NCBI RefSeq assembly: GCF_900111675.1
Contig: NZ_FOHO01000012.1
Coordinates: forward strand, 1 to 64,000
DNA from: Paracoccus homiensis
Lineage (GTDB): Bacteria > Pseudomonadota > Alphaproteobacteria > Rhodobacterales > Rhodobacteraceae
Direction of reading: 5' to 3'
DNA: 64,000 bases
Positions 30,650 to 39,995 of the stretch are shown piece after piece. Every line of letters starts with the position of its first letter. Within the stretch, counting starts at the first letter, position 1. Both the position numbers and the translations under genes were made by a program. The notes beneath the pieces are model-generated. The model ran no database searches. It was not told the origin of the DNA and worked only from the letters and a program-made list of their open reading frames with translations.

Positions 30650-33107
30650 AACCCAGCCCCTTGAGGAATCCAGCCAGCTTTTCCGTGGCATCAGACCTCG
30701 CGCCTTCGATCTCGGTCAGAGTGACGCGATACTTGTCCCACCAGTTCTCGAAGGACGAGACGATCTGCCCGCGCTGCGCAGCAATGTAGCGGGTCAGGAT
30801 CTTCTGCATGTCATCATGCAGAATCTTCAGCAGAAGCTCTGCCGCCCCTTCCTCAGTTAGGTCATCAACGCCCTTGTTCAACTCGGTGGTGAACTGGTCT
30901 TTCTTGGCCTTCAGGGTCTTCTTGACCTCGGTCAGGTCCTTCTTCCACGCCTTGATCTGCGCCTCGTCCACCGGCTCGGCATCATCCTCTTCCTCCTCTC
31001 CTTCCTCGGGCTTGGCGGTCGCGGCTTTGATTTTGGCATCCAGCTCGGCCTTCTCGGCCTCCAACTCGGCGATCTGGGTGACGAAGCCGCCCATCAGGAA
31101 GCTGACCAGCTTGTGGTCCAGCGGGTTCTCCTTGTTGCCCTTGTCCTCCAGCGCGGTGACGATGGAGGTGCGCCATGCATCGGCCACGCCCTTGGTTCCG
31201 CGCGCCATGAGGGTGAGGAAGTCGAAGCGCGACTGGTTCCAGAACTGCGCGATGATCCCGCGCACGGTGAACGGGTCCAGCATGGCGAGGCTTTCGAGCG
31301 TGGTCGAGAAGCTGGACAGAAGCTCGTCGCGCAGGGCGATCAGCGCGGTCGCGCTGTCATCCCCTGCCAGCGCGGTGATTTCATCGGTGTGGGCGTTCCA
31401 CCATGTGTTGAACTTGTCCCAGATCTCGGCCTCGCGCGCCATGAGGCCCGCATTGGTCTCGATGGCCGGTTTGATGTCGGCCTTGACGGTAATTGTTGCC
31501 GCGAAGTCGAGATATCGTTCATCACGCGGGGTCAGCAGGTCCATCGGGTTCAGGCCGTGGGATTTGAACAGCGCGGCCTTGGCCTCGACCTCCGGCTTGG
31601 GGATGCCGCCCACGAGATGGGCGCGCACGTCATGCGGTTCGGGCGGCGGCGCGTTGTCGGCGTAGCGGCGGATGTTGAGGTTCCAGTCATTCGCTTCCAG
31701 CGTGTCGATGTCGACGATGGTCGAAAAACCGGGGATCTGGCGGTATTCCTCGAAGGTGGTGACGATCTTCTCGATATGCTCGGGCATCAGGTGGTTCTGC
31801 GCGCGGCCCTCGAAATACTCGCGGTCGGCGTTGATGAAGAGCACCTTGCCTTGGCGGTCGGCAGGCTTGCCGGAGATGAGCTCCGCACCGTCACGCTTCT
31901 GCTGGCGCAGGACGATGACACAGGCGGGGATGCCTGTGCCGTAGAAGAGCTGAGGGCCGAGGCCGATGACTGCTTCGATCTGGTCGCGTTGGATGATCTT
32001 CTGGCGGATCTTGGCCTCATCGCCGCCGCGGAAGAGGACGCCGTGGGGCATGACTGTTGCGATCATGCCGCCGTCACGAGTGACGTGCAGCATGTGCTGC
32101 AGGAACATCAGGTCGGCCTTCTTCGAACCTCGCGGCACCTCATGGAAGAAGCGTTCGGGGAACTTGGGTTCCCAGACGTAGTTGCCGGACTTGTCCTTGT
32201 CCTTCGACCCCCAATTTATCGAGAACGGCGGGTTTGTGAGGATCCGGTCGAAGCGGCGAAGTTCACCGTTCTCGACGTGCTGCGGCTCTCCGAGGGTGTC
32301 CTCGTTGCGCAGGTCGGGGCTGCTCATGCCGTGAAGCAACATGTTCATCTTGGCGATCGACCAGACGGTGCCCGCGAACTCCTGTCCGAAGAGGTTGGCC
32401 TTGCTCCCGTCCTGACCGTTCTCGTCGATGTAGTCCTTGGCCGCGATAAGCATGCCACCTGACCCGCAGCACGGGTCGTAGATGTCGTGCTCGAGCGTCG
32501 GCTTCAAAAGCCTGACCATCATTCGGACGACGGATCGGGGGGTATAGAATTCACCCCCCTTTTTGCCGGCGGAATCCGCAAACTCCCCGATGAGGTATTC
32601 ATATGCAGCACCCAAGAGGTCGGGGAACTCGAAATCTTCATTGCGGAGTCGAATCTCACCGAAGTGGTTGATCAATTGCCGGAGCTTCTGGTCGCTGATC
32701 TTGCTCTGGCCGACTTTTCGGGTGAAATCGATGTGATCGAGAACGCCTTCGAGAGCAATGTTTTCAGCTTCAATGCCGCCAAGCGCCTTGTTGAGCTTGT
32801 CGCCAATGTTTTCATGAGCTTCGTCGACGAGATAGCTGAAGCGAGATTGAGGGGGTACCCAGAATGCACCCGTCTTTCCGTACCAGACTTTATTCTCAGC
32901 ATCCTGCGCAGCTTGTTTTTCGGGAACGCCATTTCCCATGCGTTTCTTGATAACGTCGCTTCGCGCCTGGTCGAATACGTCAGAGCACCTTTTCAGGAAC
33001 AGCATTCCAAAGATGTATTCCTTGAATTCCGATGCATCCATCTTTCCGCGAAGAATGTCGGCTGCGCTGAATAGGTGGCGCTCAAGCTGCGCAAGTGTCA
33101 GAGGCAT
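30642..33107 (-). CDS. hsdM: Type I restriction enzyme, methylase subunit HsdM (long form)
   Basis: An adenine-N6 methylase of 821 residues. Motif [16 protein letters not shown] lies near residue 210, and motif [18 protein letters not shown] near 290. The N-terminus [20 protein letters not shown] is the usual helical domain. HsdM is normally near 500 residues. The extra C-terminal 300 or so is highly charged, with long predicted coiled coil and an acidic patch ([19 protein letters not shown]). I choose ATG 33107 because upstream residues do not match the family. First gene of hsdMSR-ygjP. Confidence 0.93.
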   Translation of the reverse strand: MPLTLAQLERHLFSAADILRGKMDASEFKEYIFGMLFLKRCSDVFDQARSDVIKKRMGNGVPEKQAAQDAENKVWYGKTGAFWVPPQSRFSYLVDEAHENIGDKLNKALGGIEAENIALEGVLDHIDFTRKVGQSKISDQKLRQLINHFGEIRLRNEDFEFPDLLGAAYEYLIGEFADSAGKKGGEFYTPRSVVRMMVRLLKPTLEHDIYDPCCGSGGMLIAAKDYIDENGQDGSKANLFGQEFAGTVWSIAKMNMLLHGMSSPDLRNEDTLGEPQHVENGELRRFDRILTNPPFSINWGSKDKDKSGNYVWEPKFPERFFHEVPRGSKKADLMFLQHMLHVTRDGGMIATVMPHGVLFRGGDEAKIRQKIIQRDQIEAVIGLGPQLFYGTGIPACVIVLRQQKRDGAELISGKPADRQGKVLFINADREYFEGRAQNHLMPEHIEKIVTTFEEYRQIPGFSTIVDIDTLEANDWNLNIRRYADNAPPPEPHDVRAHLVGGIPKPEVEAKAALFKSHGLNPMDLLTPRDERYLDFAATITVKADIKPAIETNAGLMAREAEIWDKFNTWWNAHTDEITALAGDDSATALIALRDELLSSFSTTLESLAMLDPFTVRGIIAQFWNQSRFDFLTLMARGTKGVADAWRTSIVTALEDKGNKENPLDHKLVSFLMGGFVTQIAELEAEKAELDAKIKAATAKPEEGEEEEDDAEPVDEAQIKAWKKDLTEVKKTLKAKKDQFTTELNKGVDDLTEEGAAELLLKILHDDMQKILTRYIAAQRGQIVSSFENWWDKYRVTLTEIEGARSDATEKLAGFLKGLGYV

Positions 33108-33898
33108 TTGAATTTTCTCGTCTGGTTTGCCCGCAACCTGCGGTATTTCCGGGTAGAGGGCAACGGACAACCAGAGTTCGCGCCGCAACACACGCCGCTT
33201 CGATCTCCTGTCACTGAAGCGACGCTCATGCTGTGAGAGCTCGGTGCGCAGTTGCTGCACAAGGCACCCAGGCCTTGCAGTAAACGTCGATCAACCCTGC
33301 CGCACTGGGGGCGCGAAGGTCCGCTAGTGTGCAATCTCGGACATTGGTGCTCCATGCGGCGAAAGTCGGCTCACCGCCCAGAGCCGACCTTCGCCCCGCG
33401 GTCCGAATGCTGCGGTGCGGCCCGTCAAAGCAGCCGTTCGAGCATCGCGCAGCTTTTTTTGACCAATACGTCGGTCTGCGGACAAAACACCACTTCGCTG
33501 CGAGCGCAAGATCAGGGCCCGCGTCCCCGCGGCATCGCCCTGCCCCGGCGGAGAGCGGACTTGTGGCGCGGAAGCATTGCGCCCGCAGCAGTCTGAGTAT
33601 GTGGACGTTCAAGCCTAGCGCAGCGAAACCTTGACCGACGCAGACCACCGGCCGCAATGCTGGCCTACCGCTTGGCGGCATCGGGCACGCAAAAAACCAG
33701 GAAGCGGCCACTCGCGCAACGGACATTAAAAGACAGCCCTATGCATGCCGAAAAAGAGCAATCCACCGCGCCAACTCTGCCGCCCGACACCATACCGTAA
33801 GATCTTTACGCCAAATTTCCAGCGCTATTGGCTGCCGCACGAAGCTGCCACCCTTTCGGGCATGCCACCGCTGCCGCTCCTGGCAGAAACCGCCGGGG
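33108..33898. other. Long intergenic region, no supported gene
   Basis: About 790 bp separate the restriction operon start from gtrA. Open frames on both strands have compositions of GC-rich chance frames. The 18-mer CTGCGGTGCGGCCCGTCA (33410-33427) also occurs at 22551-22568, and nearby GCCGACCTTCGC and CGGCGAAAGTCGGC blocks look like decayed dispersed repeats. Promoters for hsdM should be near 33110-33200. Confidence 0.5.
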
Positions 33899-34285
33899 TT
33901 ATTGCATGCGTGCCGACCCCGCAAAGGCCCAACGGCGAGACAGCATGAAGGTCGAGGCTGCGGCGCATCCCGTTGACAAAACAACGGCGGCTTCGGGGGC
34001 AAGCGCGCCCGTGTTCAGCAGCAGGAATAGCAGGATTTCATTGCCCAGAAACCCGACACCAGCCACCACGGTAAAGCGCGGCAGCGTCCTTGACGCTGCC
34101 GCGCCATGACCGGCGAAGGTGAACAGATGATGTCCCAGAAAGCTGACCAAGAAGGCAATCGCAAAAGCGACCGCATTGCCAACAAGTGGCTGGACATCAA
34201 GCTGGATCAGCAGCATCGCTACGGCCAGATGGGCAAGCGTCGCCGCGCCTCCGGTAAGGGCAAAACGCATAAACAAACCTAGCAT
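33899..34285 (-). CDS. GtrA-family membrane protein
   Basis: 128 residues with four hydrophobic helices in the GtrA pattern (FALTGGAATLAHLAVAMLLI, VAFAIAFLVSFLGHHLFTF, FTVVAGVGFLGNEILLFLL, and a final helix before SRRWAF). GtrA proteins help move lipid-linked sugars, made by a GtrB-type transferase, across the inner membrane. It overlaps the GtrB-like gene by seven bases, and the operon also encodes an ArnT-like transferase. Confidence 0.88.
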   Translation of the reverse strand: MLGLFMRFALTGGAATLAHLAVAMLLIQLDVQPLVGNAVAFAIAFLVSFLGHHLFTFAGHGAAASRTLPRFTVVAGVGFLGNEILLFLLLNTGALAPEAAVVLSTGCAAASTFMLSRRWAFAGSARMQ

Positions 34286-35292
34286 TCTGGCGCGGCAGAG
34301 ATCGTGGTGTTCTCGGCGATCACATAGCCCGGACGGCCCTTCACCTCACTGAAGACGCGGGCGAGATATTCGCCCAGGACGCCAATCGACATCAACTGGA
34401 TACCGCTGAAGAAGAAGATCGCCACTGCCAGCGTGGACCAACCCGGCACGTCATGGCCCAAAAACAGGGTGCGGCCGGCCAGAAACAGCCCGTAGAGGAT
34501 TGACAGGCTGGCAAGCACCATCCCGATGCCGGTCCACATCCGCAAAGGCCAGTCGGTAAAGGCTGTCAGCCCGGTCATTCCCAGCTTCAGCAGTCGCGGG
34601 AAGCTGAACTTCGTGCTGCCACCGCCGCGCGGCTGAAGCTCGACAGGGATTGCGAGCGAGCGGAAGCCGACCCAGGCATAAAGTCCCTTCATAAAGCGGT
34701 TGCTTTCGGGCAGCGAACACAGCGCATCGACGACCTTGCGGTCCATCAGTCGGAAATCCCGCGCGCCCGCCGGCATGGGCACGTCGCTGCCGAAGTTCAG
34801 GAAACGATAGAAAGTGGCGGTGCAGCGGCGTTTCAACCAGCTTTCGTCATCACGATGGGCTCGCACAGCATAGACGATTTCATAGCCTTCGCGGTAATGT
34901 TCCAGCATTGTGTCAACATAGCGCAGGGGCTCTTGCAGATCGGCATCGAGGATCACCACGGCACGGCCCACCGCGTGGCGCAGCCCTGCCATGATCGCCT
35001 GTTCCTTGCCGAAGTTGCGCGAGAGGCGCAGCAGGCGCACCGGCACCTCCCAATGGCCGGATTCGACGAGGCTCAAGGTCTCATCGGTGCTGCCATCATC
35101 GACGACCAGAATTTCGGCATGCTGCACCAGCCTGCGTGCTTTACGCGACACGCGGGTCAGCGTTTCCGTGATCGTTTCCGCCTCGTTATAGGCCGGGATG
35201 ACGAAGGACAGATCCGGGATGGCCGACCCGGGATCAGGGGCGGTTGACAGCAGGTTCGCTGTTTCGCGGTTGATGTCGTGCATGCGCCCCAT
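34279..35292 (-). CDS. GtrB/ArnC-like polyprenyl-phosphate glycosyltransferase
   Basis: About 337 residues. The GT2 catalytic domain has LSFVIPAYNEAETI, ILVVDDGSTDETL (DDGS) and VVILDADLQEPLRYVD (D-x-D-like). Two C-terminal membrane helices (MWTGIGMVLASLSILYGLFL, LAVAIFFFSGIQLMSIGVLG) are usual for undecaprenyl-phosphate sugar transferases. ATG 35292 shares a base with the stop of the upstream ArnT-like gene. Likely makes the lipid-linked sugar donor for that enzyme. Confidence 0.9.
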   Translation of the reverse strand: MGRMHDINRETANLLSTAPDPGSAIPDLSFVIPAYNEAETITETLTRVSRKARRLVQHAEILVVDDGSTDETLSLVESGHWEVPVRLLRLSRNFGKEQAIMAGLRHAVGRAVVILDADLQEPLRYVDTMLEHYREGYEIVYAVRAHRDDESWLKRRCTATFYRFLNFGSDVPMPAGARDFRLMDRKVVDALCSLPESNRFMKGLYAWVGFRSLAIPVELQPRGGGSTKFSFPRLLKLGMTGLTAFTDWPLRMWTGIGMVLASLSILYGLFLAGRTLFLGHDVPGWSTLAVAIFFFSGIQLMSIGVLGEYLARVFSEVKGRPGYVIAENTTISAAPEC

Positions 35293-36818
35293 CACTTCAC
35301 CTCTTTGACGGGCTGCGTCACAAACAGCACATGCCGTCCATATTCGCCCATGTTCTCAAGTCCCAATGCCTCGGCCGTTGTCGTCATGGATGGCGAGACC
35401 GAAAATGCGGTCGGCGCACCATTGCCGGCCAGCCGGGCAAAATCCGCCTCATCGATGGCCCGCGCCCGACCGTGCGAGTAAAACTCGGCCGAGAAGCTGC
35501 GTCCGCCCACGGTATAAAGCGGCGCGTCGGGATGCGCGGTCATCGCCGCGGCGACCAGCCCTTTGTCGGATTTCAGCCGCATTTGCTGCGGGGCAAAGAC
35601 CAATCCGATGGTCAGTGCCAGAAACGACGAAAGCATCGCCAAGCCCGCAACAGCGAATCCGATCCGCGACGCCCGGTTGGGGCGCAAGCCAAGAACCTGA
35701 GACGACAGAACGACCAGCACAATAGCCGCCGCCGGCAGGCCGGGCAGCACATAGGCTGCAAGGATGTTCGAGGCGGGCGTGAACAGCATCAGCGGCGACA
35801 GCGACCAGAGCAGCAGATAGACAAGCCAACCCGATCGGTCTTGCCGAAAGGCACCTGCAAGCCTCGTTGGCCGCGCCAGCAGCACTGCGGGGATCAGGCT
35901 CCATGGCAGGGCCGCCATCAGCCAGAACAGCCAGATCGTGCCCATCGCCTCTTGATGGCCCGATCCATAGAGATCGCCCTGCCAGCCGGGCGTCAAAAAG
36001 CGCTGAACATGTTCGCCGATCAAAAAGTAATGCAGAAAGCCGGGGGTCGCGATCTCGGCCGCAAGATACCACGGCACGTTCAGCACCATCAGCAGAGCCA
36101 TGCCGCCCGTCCAGGGCAGGCGGCGCAGCACCCCCCAGTTCCAGGTTACCATCAGCCAAAGGGTGACGGGGATGGCGCACAGGACCACGGCCACAGGCCC
36201 CTTGGCCAGCATGCCGATTGCCAGTCCCAGAAACACGGCATAGCCCCAGTGGCTGTCTGAATCTATGGCCGCCCGCCAGAACCCGATCATGACCAGCGTC
36301 GTGCCCAGAGTCATCGGTATATCGGTCATCACAAAGGCCGAAGCACCAAAGAACATGGCCATCGTCGCCAGCACAACCGTCGCCACCAGTGCCGTATTGG
36401 TCCCGACAGTATCGCGCACCCAAGCCCAGATCAGAAACAGTATCGCCAGTGCCGTCAGAAGAATTGGCAGGCGCGCTGCCGCCTCGGTCGTGCCAAAGAC
36501 CTGCATTCCGGCGGCTGACAGCCATGTATGCAGCGGCGGCTTGCCCCAGAAAGGGACGCCATAATCGAATTGCGGGATCAGCCAGTTCCCGGTCTCGACC
36601 ATCTTGCGGGCCATCTCGGCATAGCGCGCCTCCGTCGAGTCGGTGAAAGGGACTGCAAAAACCACCCATAGCCGCAAGACCGAAAAGGCCGACGCGAGGA
36701 CGATCAGAATTCGTCGCGTTGCTTGCTCAAGCTGCAGATCCGGCAGCGCGGGCAGCGGAAAAGACCGGTCTTTTCTGGGGACCGATATGTGGCCTGTTTC
36801 GGCCTCGTTCAATGTCAT
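35292..36818 (-). CDS. ArnT-like glycosyltransferase (GT39/PMT type)
   Basis: A 508-residue multi-pass membrane glycosyltransferase. FTDSTEARYAEMARKMVETG contains the acidic E-A-R-Y motif of the first periplasmic loop, and FGVPFWGKPPLHTWL-like sequence (YGVPFWGKPPLHTWLSAAG) and MLAKGPVAVVL are family hallmarks. It should transfer a sugar from polyprenyl phosphate to lipid A or another envelope acceptor, outside the inner membrane. ATG 36818 follows AGGATCC; a GTG at 36860 is an alternative. First gene of the operon, divergent from the two-component system. Confidence 0.88.
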   Translation of the reverse strand: MTLNEAETGHISVPRKDRSFPLPALPDLQLEQATRRILIVLASAFSVLRLWVVFAVPFTDSTEARYAEMARKMVETGNWLIPQFDYGVPFWGKPPLHTWLSAAGMQVFGTTEAAARLPILLTALAILFLIWAWVRDTVGTNTALVATVVLATMAMFFGASAFVMTDIPMTLGTTLVMIGFWRAAIDSDSHWGYAVFLGLAIGMLAKGPVAVVLCAIPVTLWLMVTWNWGVLRRLPWTGGMALLMVLNVPWYLAAEIATPGFLHYFLIGEHVQRFLTPGWQGDLYGSGHQEAMGTIWLFWLMAALPWSLIPAVLLARPTRLAGAFRQDRSGWLVYLLLWSLSPLMLFTPASNILAAYVLPGLPAAAIVLVVLSSQVLGLRPNRASRIGFAVAGLAMLSSFLALTIGLVFAPQQMRLKSDKGLVAAAMTAHPDAPLYTVGGRSFSAEFYSHGRARAIDEADFARLAGNGAPTAFSVSPSMTTTAEALGLENMGEYGRHVLFVTQPVKEVK

Positions 36819-36983
36819 TCTTGGATCCTGCCCGATAGGCTTCTTTGTGATGTCGACCACTCCCTAGCAGTCGCGATCTGTCCGGGTGGTTGCCGGAACT
36901 ATACCGATTGGTAATCTTTCGATCTCTTGACCCACGCGCCCATGTCGCTATGCCTTCGGGTCAGACAACAGAGAGCTGGTCCC

Positions 36984-37655
36984 ATGCGTGTCCTTGTGGT
37001 CGAGGACCATGTCGAAACGGCGGAATATGTCACCTCCAGCCTGCAGGCGCAGGGCCATCTGGTCGATCATTGCAGCAATGGTCGCGAGGGGTTTCTGTCG
37101 GCGCTGGACAATCAATACGATGTCATGATTTTCGACAGGATGTTGCCTGGTCTGGACGGGCTGACACTCGTCAAATCGGTGCGGGGCGCAGGCGTCGAAA
37201 CGCCGATCCTGATCCTCAGTGCCATGGATGGGATCGACGACCGGGTTCAGGGACTAGAGGCCGGATCAGACGATTATCTGGTCAAGCCGTTTTCTTTTCA
37301 GGAATTGTCGGCACGGCTGGCGGCTCTGACCCGCAGACCCCCTTTGAGGGTCGAGGAAACCGTCCTGCAGGTTGCCGATCTGGAAATGAACCTGATCCGC
37401 CGAACGGTCATGCGCAGGGGGGTGGCGCTGGACCTTCAACCGCGCGAATTCAGTCTGCTGGAATATCTGATGCGCAATGCCGGTCGTGTCCTGACACGCA
37501 CGATGCTGCTGGAATCAGTCTGGGATTTTCACTTCGACCCCAAGACGAATGTCGTCGAAACTCATATCAGCCGCCTGCGCAACAAGATCGACAAGCCCTT
37601 TGATACCGATCTGATCCACACGATCCGCGGTGCGGGTTACAGCCTGCATGGCTAG
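36984..37655 (+). CDS. OmpR/PhoB-family response regulator
   Basis: 223 residues. The receiver has the acidic pair in RVLVVEDHVE, phosphoacceptor D51 in DVMIFDRMLPGLDG, and the conserved Lys in DDYLVKPFSFQELSARLAAL. The C-terminal winged helix contains LQPREFSLLEYLMRNAGRVL and NVVETHISRLRNKIDKPF. I start at ATG 36984 (MRVLVVED). It overlaps the kinase gene by eight bases. Because it is divergent from the arnT-gtrB-gtrA operon it may control envelope modification; that is inference from position. Confidence 0.93.
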   Translation: MRVLVVEDHVETAEYVTSSLQAQGHLVDHCSNGREGFLSALDNQYDVMIFDRMLPGLDGLTLVKSVRGAGVETPILILSAMDGIDDRVQGLEAGSDDYLVKPFSFQELSARLAALTRRPPLRVEETVLQVADLEMNLIRRTVMRRGVALDLQPREFSLLEYLMRNAGRVLTRTMLLESVWDFHFDPKTNVVETHISRLRNKIDKPFDTDLIHTIRGAGYSLHG

Positions 37656-39048
37656 AGCCGCAGGTATATCGGGCTTTCTGCGCTCGACCTCGGCGCGGCT
37701 GTCGCTGCGTTTCGCGGTGCTTTACGCGGTAATAACGGCGTTGGTCCTTGGCTTGACCTATCACTTCGCGGATCGCGAGTTGAGACAGTGGGTGGCGGAT
37801 CAACTGGCCCAGGATGCGGCCGGCTTCGCGGACCTTTACCAAGGCGAAGGGCTGGATGCGGTTCAGGCCAAGTTGGCCGGATTCGCAGGATTCAATTTCG
37901 AGGATTACCGGATTTATCTGCTTGTCGATGCGGAGGGCCAGGTTCTGGCCGGAAACGTCGACGCCATCGATCTGTCGGGCGACAGCGGTTACATCCCCGT
38001 CGATGCAATCCATGCCCAAACGCCGCGCTATAAGGATGTCACCGGGTATCTGCTTCACTCGGTGCAACTCGGGCAGCATCGCCTGACGTTGGGCAGCAGC
38101 ACCTATTACCAAGAGGAACTGCGCGAGGTTTTGGGTCGTGGGTTCCTTGCAGGCTTCGTCCTGATGCTCATGACGGGTCTTCTTGCGGGGGTCATTGTCG
38201 GGCATAGAACCGAGCGGCGGCTGACCCAGATTTCTGCCGCGCTGAAAGCGGTCTCTGACGGGCAGCTGGATCGTCGCGTTCCGACCACGGGTGGCGATAC
38301 CAACGATCTTGCGCGCATGGCGGATGACATCAATCGCACGATCGCCCAACTTGAGCGCATGGTCGATAGTCAGAAGCAGATTTCGGCCGACATCGCTCAT
38401 GATCTGCGCACCCCCATGCAACGCCTTCGGCAAAGACTGGATGCGCTGCAAGCCGCGCCCGACTTGCCCGACCCGATCCGCAGCGCTGTCGATGAAGCGC
38501 TCGAGATCGCCGATGATTTGATCGAGACCTTCCACGCCCTGCTGCGGATCGCCCAGATCGAGGCCGGCGCGCGCGCTGACCGCTTTGCCGATGCCGCGCT
38601 TGCGCTGGTCCTCGAGCGCGTCGAGGACGCCTATGGGGCCGTCGCCGAAGAAAACCGTCAACTCCTGACGGTCAAGATGACAGATCACGAAGCTCTGGTT
38701 CGCGGGGATCAGCAGCTTCTGACCCAGATGATCTCCAACCTGGTCGAGAACGCCCTGCGCCATTGCCCCGCCCAGACCAGAATTAAGCTGTCGCTATCGC
38801 GGCTGGATGGCCGCGTCCTCCTTCAGGTCTCGGATAACGGCCCCGGCATCCCGGAGGGCGAACGTGAGAAGGTACTGCGCCGCTTCTATCGGCTAGAGAA
38901 AAGCCGCACGACACCGGGCAACGGCCTGGGTTTAAGCATGGTGAAGGCAATAGCCGATCTGCACGGCGCAACGCTGCGTTTCGATGACAATCACCCGGGC
39001 CTGCGCGTTCTGATCCTTTTCCCTCTGGCCGGTAGGAAGACGAGCTAA
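37648..39048 (+). CDS. Sensor histidine kinase
   Basis: 466 residues. Two membrane helices (LRFAVLYAVITALVLGLTYH and FLAGFVLMLMTGLLAGVIV) flank a periplasmic sensor of about 120 residues. A HAMP domain (SAALKAVSDGQLDRRVPTTG) leads to the H-box ISADIAHDLRTPMQRLRQRL (His near residue 250). The ATPase domain has NLVENALRHCPAQT, VSDNGPGIPEGEREKV and TPGNGLGLSMVKAIADLHG. Partner of the overlapping response regulator. The sensor part has no acidic cluster of the PhoQ kind that I can point to, so the signal is unknown. Confidence 0.93.
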   Translation: MARAAGISGFLRSTSARLSLRFAVLYAVITALVLGLTYHFADRELRQWVADQLAQDAAGFADLYQGEGLDAVQAKLAGFAGFNFEDYRIYLLVDAEGQVLAGNVDAIDLSGDSGYIPVDAIHAQTPRYKDVTGYLLHSVQLGQHRLTLGSSTYYQEELREVLGRGFLAGFVLMLMTGLLAGVIVGHRTERRLTQISAALKAVSDGQLDRRVPTTGGDTNDLARMADDINRTIAQLERMVDSQKQISADIAHDLRTPMQRLRQRLDALQAAPDLPDPIRSAVDEALEIADDLIETFHALLRIAQIEAGARADRFADAALALVLERVEDAYGAVAEENRQLLTVKMTDHEALVRGDQQLLTQMISNLVENALRHCPAQTRIKLSLSRLDGRVLLQVSDNGPGIPEGEREKVLRRFYRLEKSRTTPGNGLGLSMVKAIADLHGATLRFDDNHPGLRVLILFPLAGRKTS

Positions 39049-39360
39049 CCGCGATAGCATAGCCCTTTGCGCGTCCAGTAAATGGTCGGCCTGGTGAATG
39101 CCACAACGCCGCATCCAGACAGAGCGAACGGCGGCTGTGGAGCCGACTCCGCCGGAACCTTCGTTCTGCGATTGCGAAACTCTGCTCTGGTGCCGCAATG
39201 TAGTTTGGGCTCCTTCAAGCCGTTCGCTGCGGTTCGCGCGAACGGCTGCTTCGATGCTGCGGCCGCTCCCTTAACCGTCTGTGACAGGCTGCTGAACTTA
39301 TTTGTGAAAAACGACACGGATCGCATCCACACCGACCACGGCCTCACAGGCCGAAGCGTG
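39049..39360. other. Intergenic region dominated by a dispersed repeat
   Basis: About 310 bp with no gene. It carries the inverted copy of the dispersed repeat (39139-39216) flanked by GCCGTTCGCTGCGG- and GAACGGC-type short inverted blocks. Confidence 0.55.
39139..39216 (-). repeat. Dispersed non-coding repeat, copy 2 (inverted)
   Basis: On the minus strand: AGGAGCCCAAACTAC, then TTTCGCAATCGCAGAACG, then AAGGTTCCGGC, in the same order and spacing as copy 1 at 22445-22525. Confidence 0.6.
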
Positions 39361-39594
39361 CTATCGCGAACACCCGGTCAATCGCCACCGGCGGACGCAT
39401 CGTCTGACGTGATCCCGATGCCTTCGCGGACAATCCGCATGTGACCGGAGGGGTATGCGGACGACCGGTGCCTCATATTTCGGCCAGATGGCCGACTGGC
39501 CGCGATAGTTGCCAAGGTGATCGCGCTGCCCCATCACCTCGAATATCTCGCGCATCGCCGCCTGTGACGTCGTGTTCGCATAAAGATTACACAT
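39361..39594 (-). pseudogene. SRAP/YedK (SOS-associated peptidase) 5' fragment
   Basis: MCNLYANTTSQAAMREIF, DHLGNYRGQSAIWPKYEA and PVVRI are the first 47 or so residues of an SRAP-domain protein, including Cys2, which crosslinks to abasic DNA. After PVVRI the sequence leaves the family and stops, so only about a fifth of the gene remains. Intact SRAP genes are about 220 codons. It sits next to a Y-family polymerase, a normal SOS partner, so it was probably functional before truncation. Confidence 0.75.
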
Positions 39595-39611
39595 GCTCGC
39601 TCCCGCGCCTC

Positions 39612-39923
39612 CTAGCTTTTCATGCCACCATAGGCCGCTGCGATCTGCGCCGAAACACGCGCCAGCGCTTCGATCCGGCGCGCGGCGGGCTCAAACCGGG
39701 CTGCCGCGATCCACGCTGCGCTTAACATTGGACCCTTCGGGTGTCGTTCGCATAAGAGATCGACCGCCGACATGATCTCGCTGGATAGCGGATCGCGTCT
39801 TGCCGCGCCGGCGGCCGCGGCATCAAGGGTCGCGATCGCGGCAGCCTGGGCCTCGCGCCCGGCGATTTGTTCCGACCATGCGCCGCCGAACGCGACATTG
39901 CGGAGCTGACCCGACCTGTCCAT
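39612..39923 (-). CDS. Small conserved hypothetical protein, SOS-linked
   Basis: 103 residues, alanine-rich and helical (EAQAAAIATLDAAAAGAARR, MLSAAWIAAARFEPAARRIE). It has the layout of short proteins found beside plasmid SOS polymerases but has no named domain. It is divergent from the polymerase and shares the GAAC-N7-GAAC box with it, so DNA damage probably induces both. Confidence 0.6.
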   Translation of the reverse strand: MDRSGQLRNVAFGGAWSEQIAGREAQAAAIATLDAAAAGAARRDPLSSEIMSAVDLLCERHPKGPMLSAAWIAAARFEPAARRIEALARVSAQIAAAYGGMKS

Positions 39924-39943
39924 CTTCCCTCCTTGCCAAATGA

Positions 39944-39958
39944 GAACAAAGATAGAAC
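39944..39958. promoter_or_regulatory. LexA (SOS) box, alphaproteobacterial type
   Basis: GAACAAAGATAGAAC is a direct repeat GAAC-N7-GAAC, the known alphaproteobacterial LexA site (GTTC-N7-GTTC on the other strand). It lies between divergent genes, 37 bp from the polymerase start. Confidence 0.8.
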
Positions 39959-39995
39959 ATAAGGTGCGATCTGACCATTCTCGATATCTGGTGTC

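Noticed and set aside
31113-32462. 449-codon plus-strand frame opposite hsdM
   Set aside because: hsdM motifs I and IV lie on the minus strand here; the plus frame is a shadow.
33226-33726. 166-codon minus-strand frame upstream of hsdM
   Set aside because: No family match, no ribosome site, and it contains repeat-like blocks shared with other intergenic regions.
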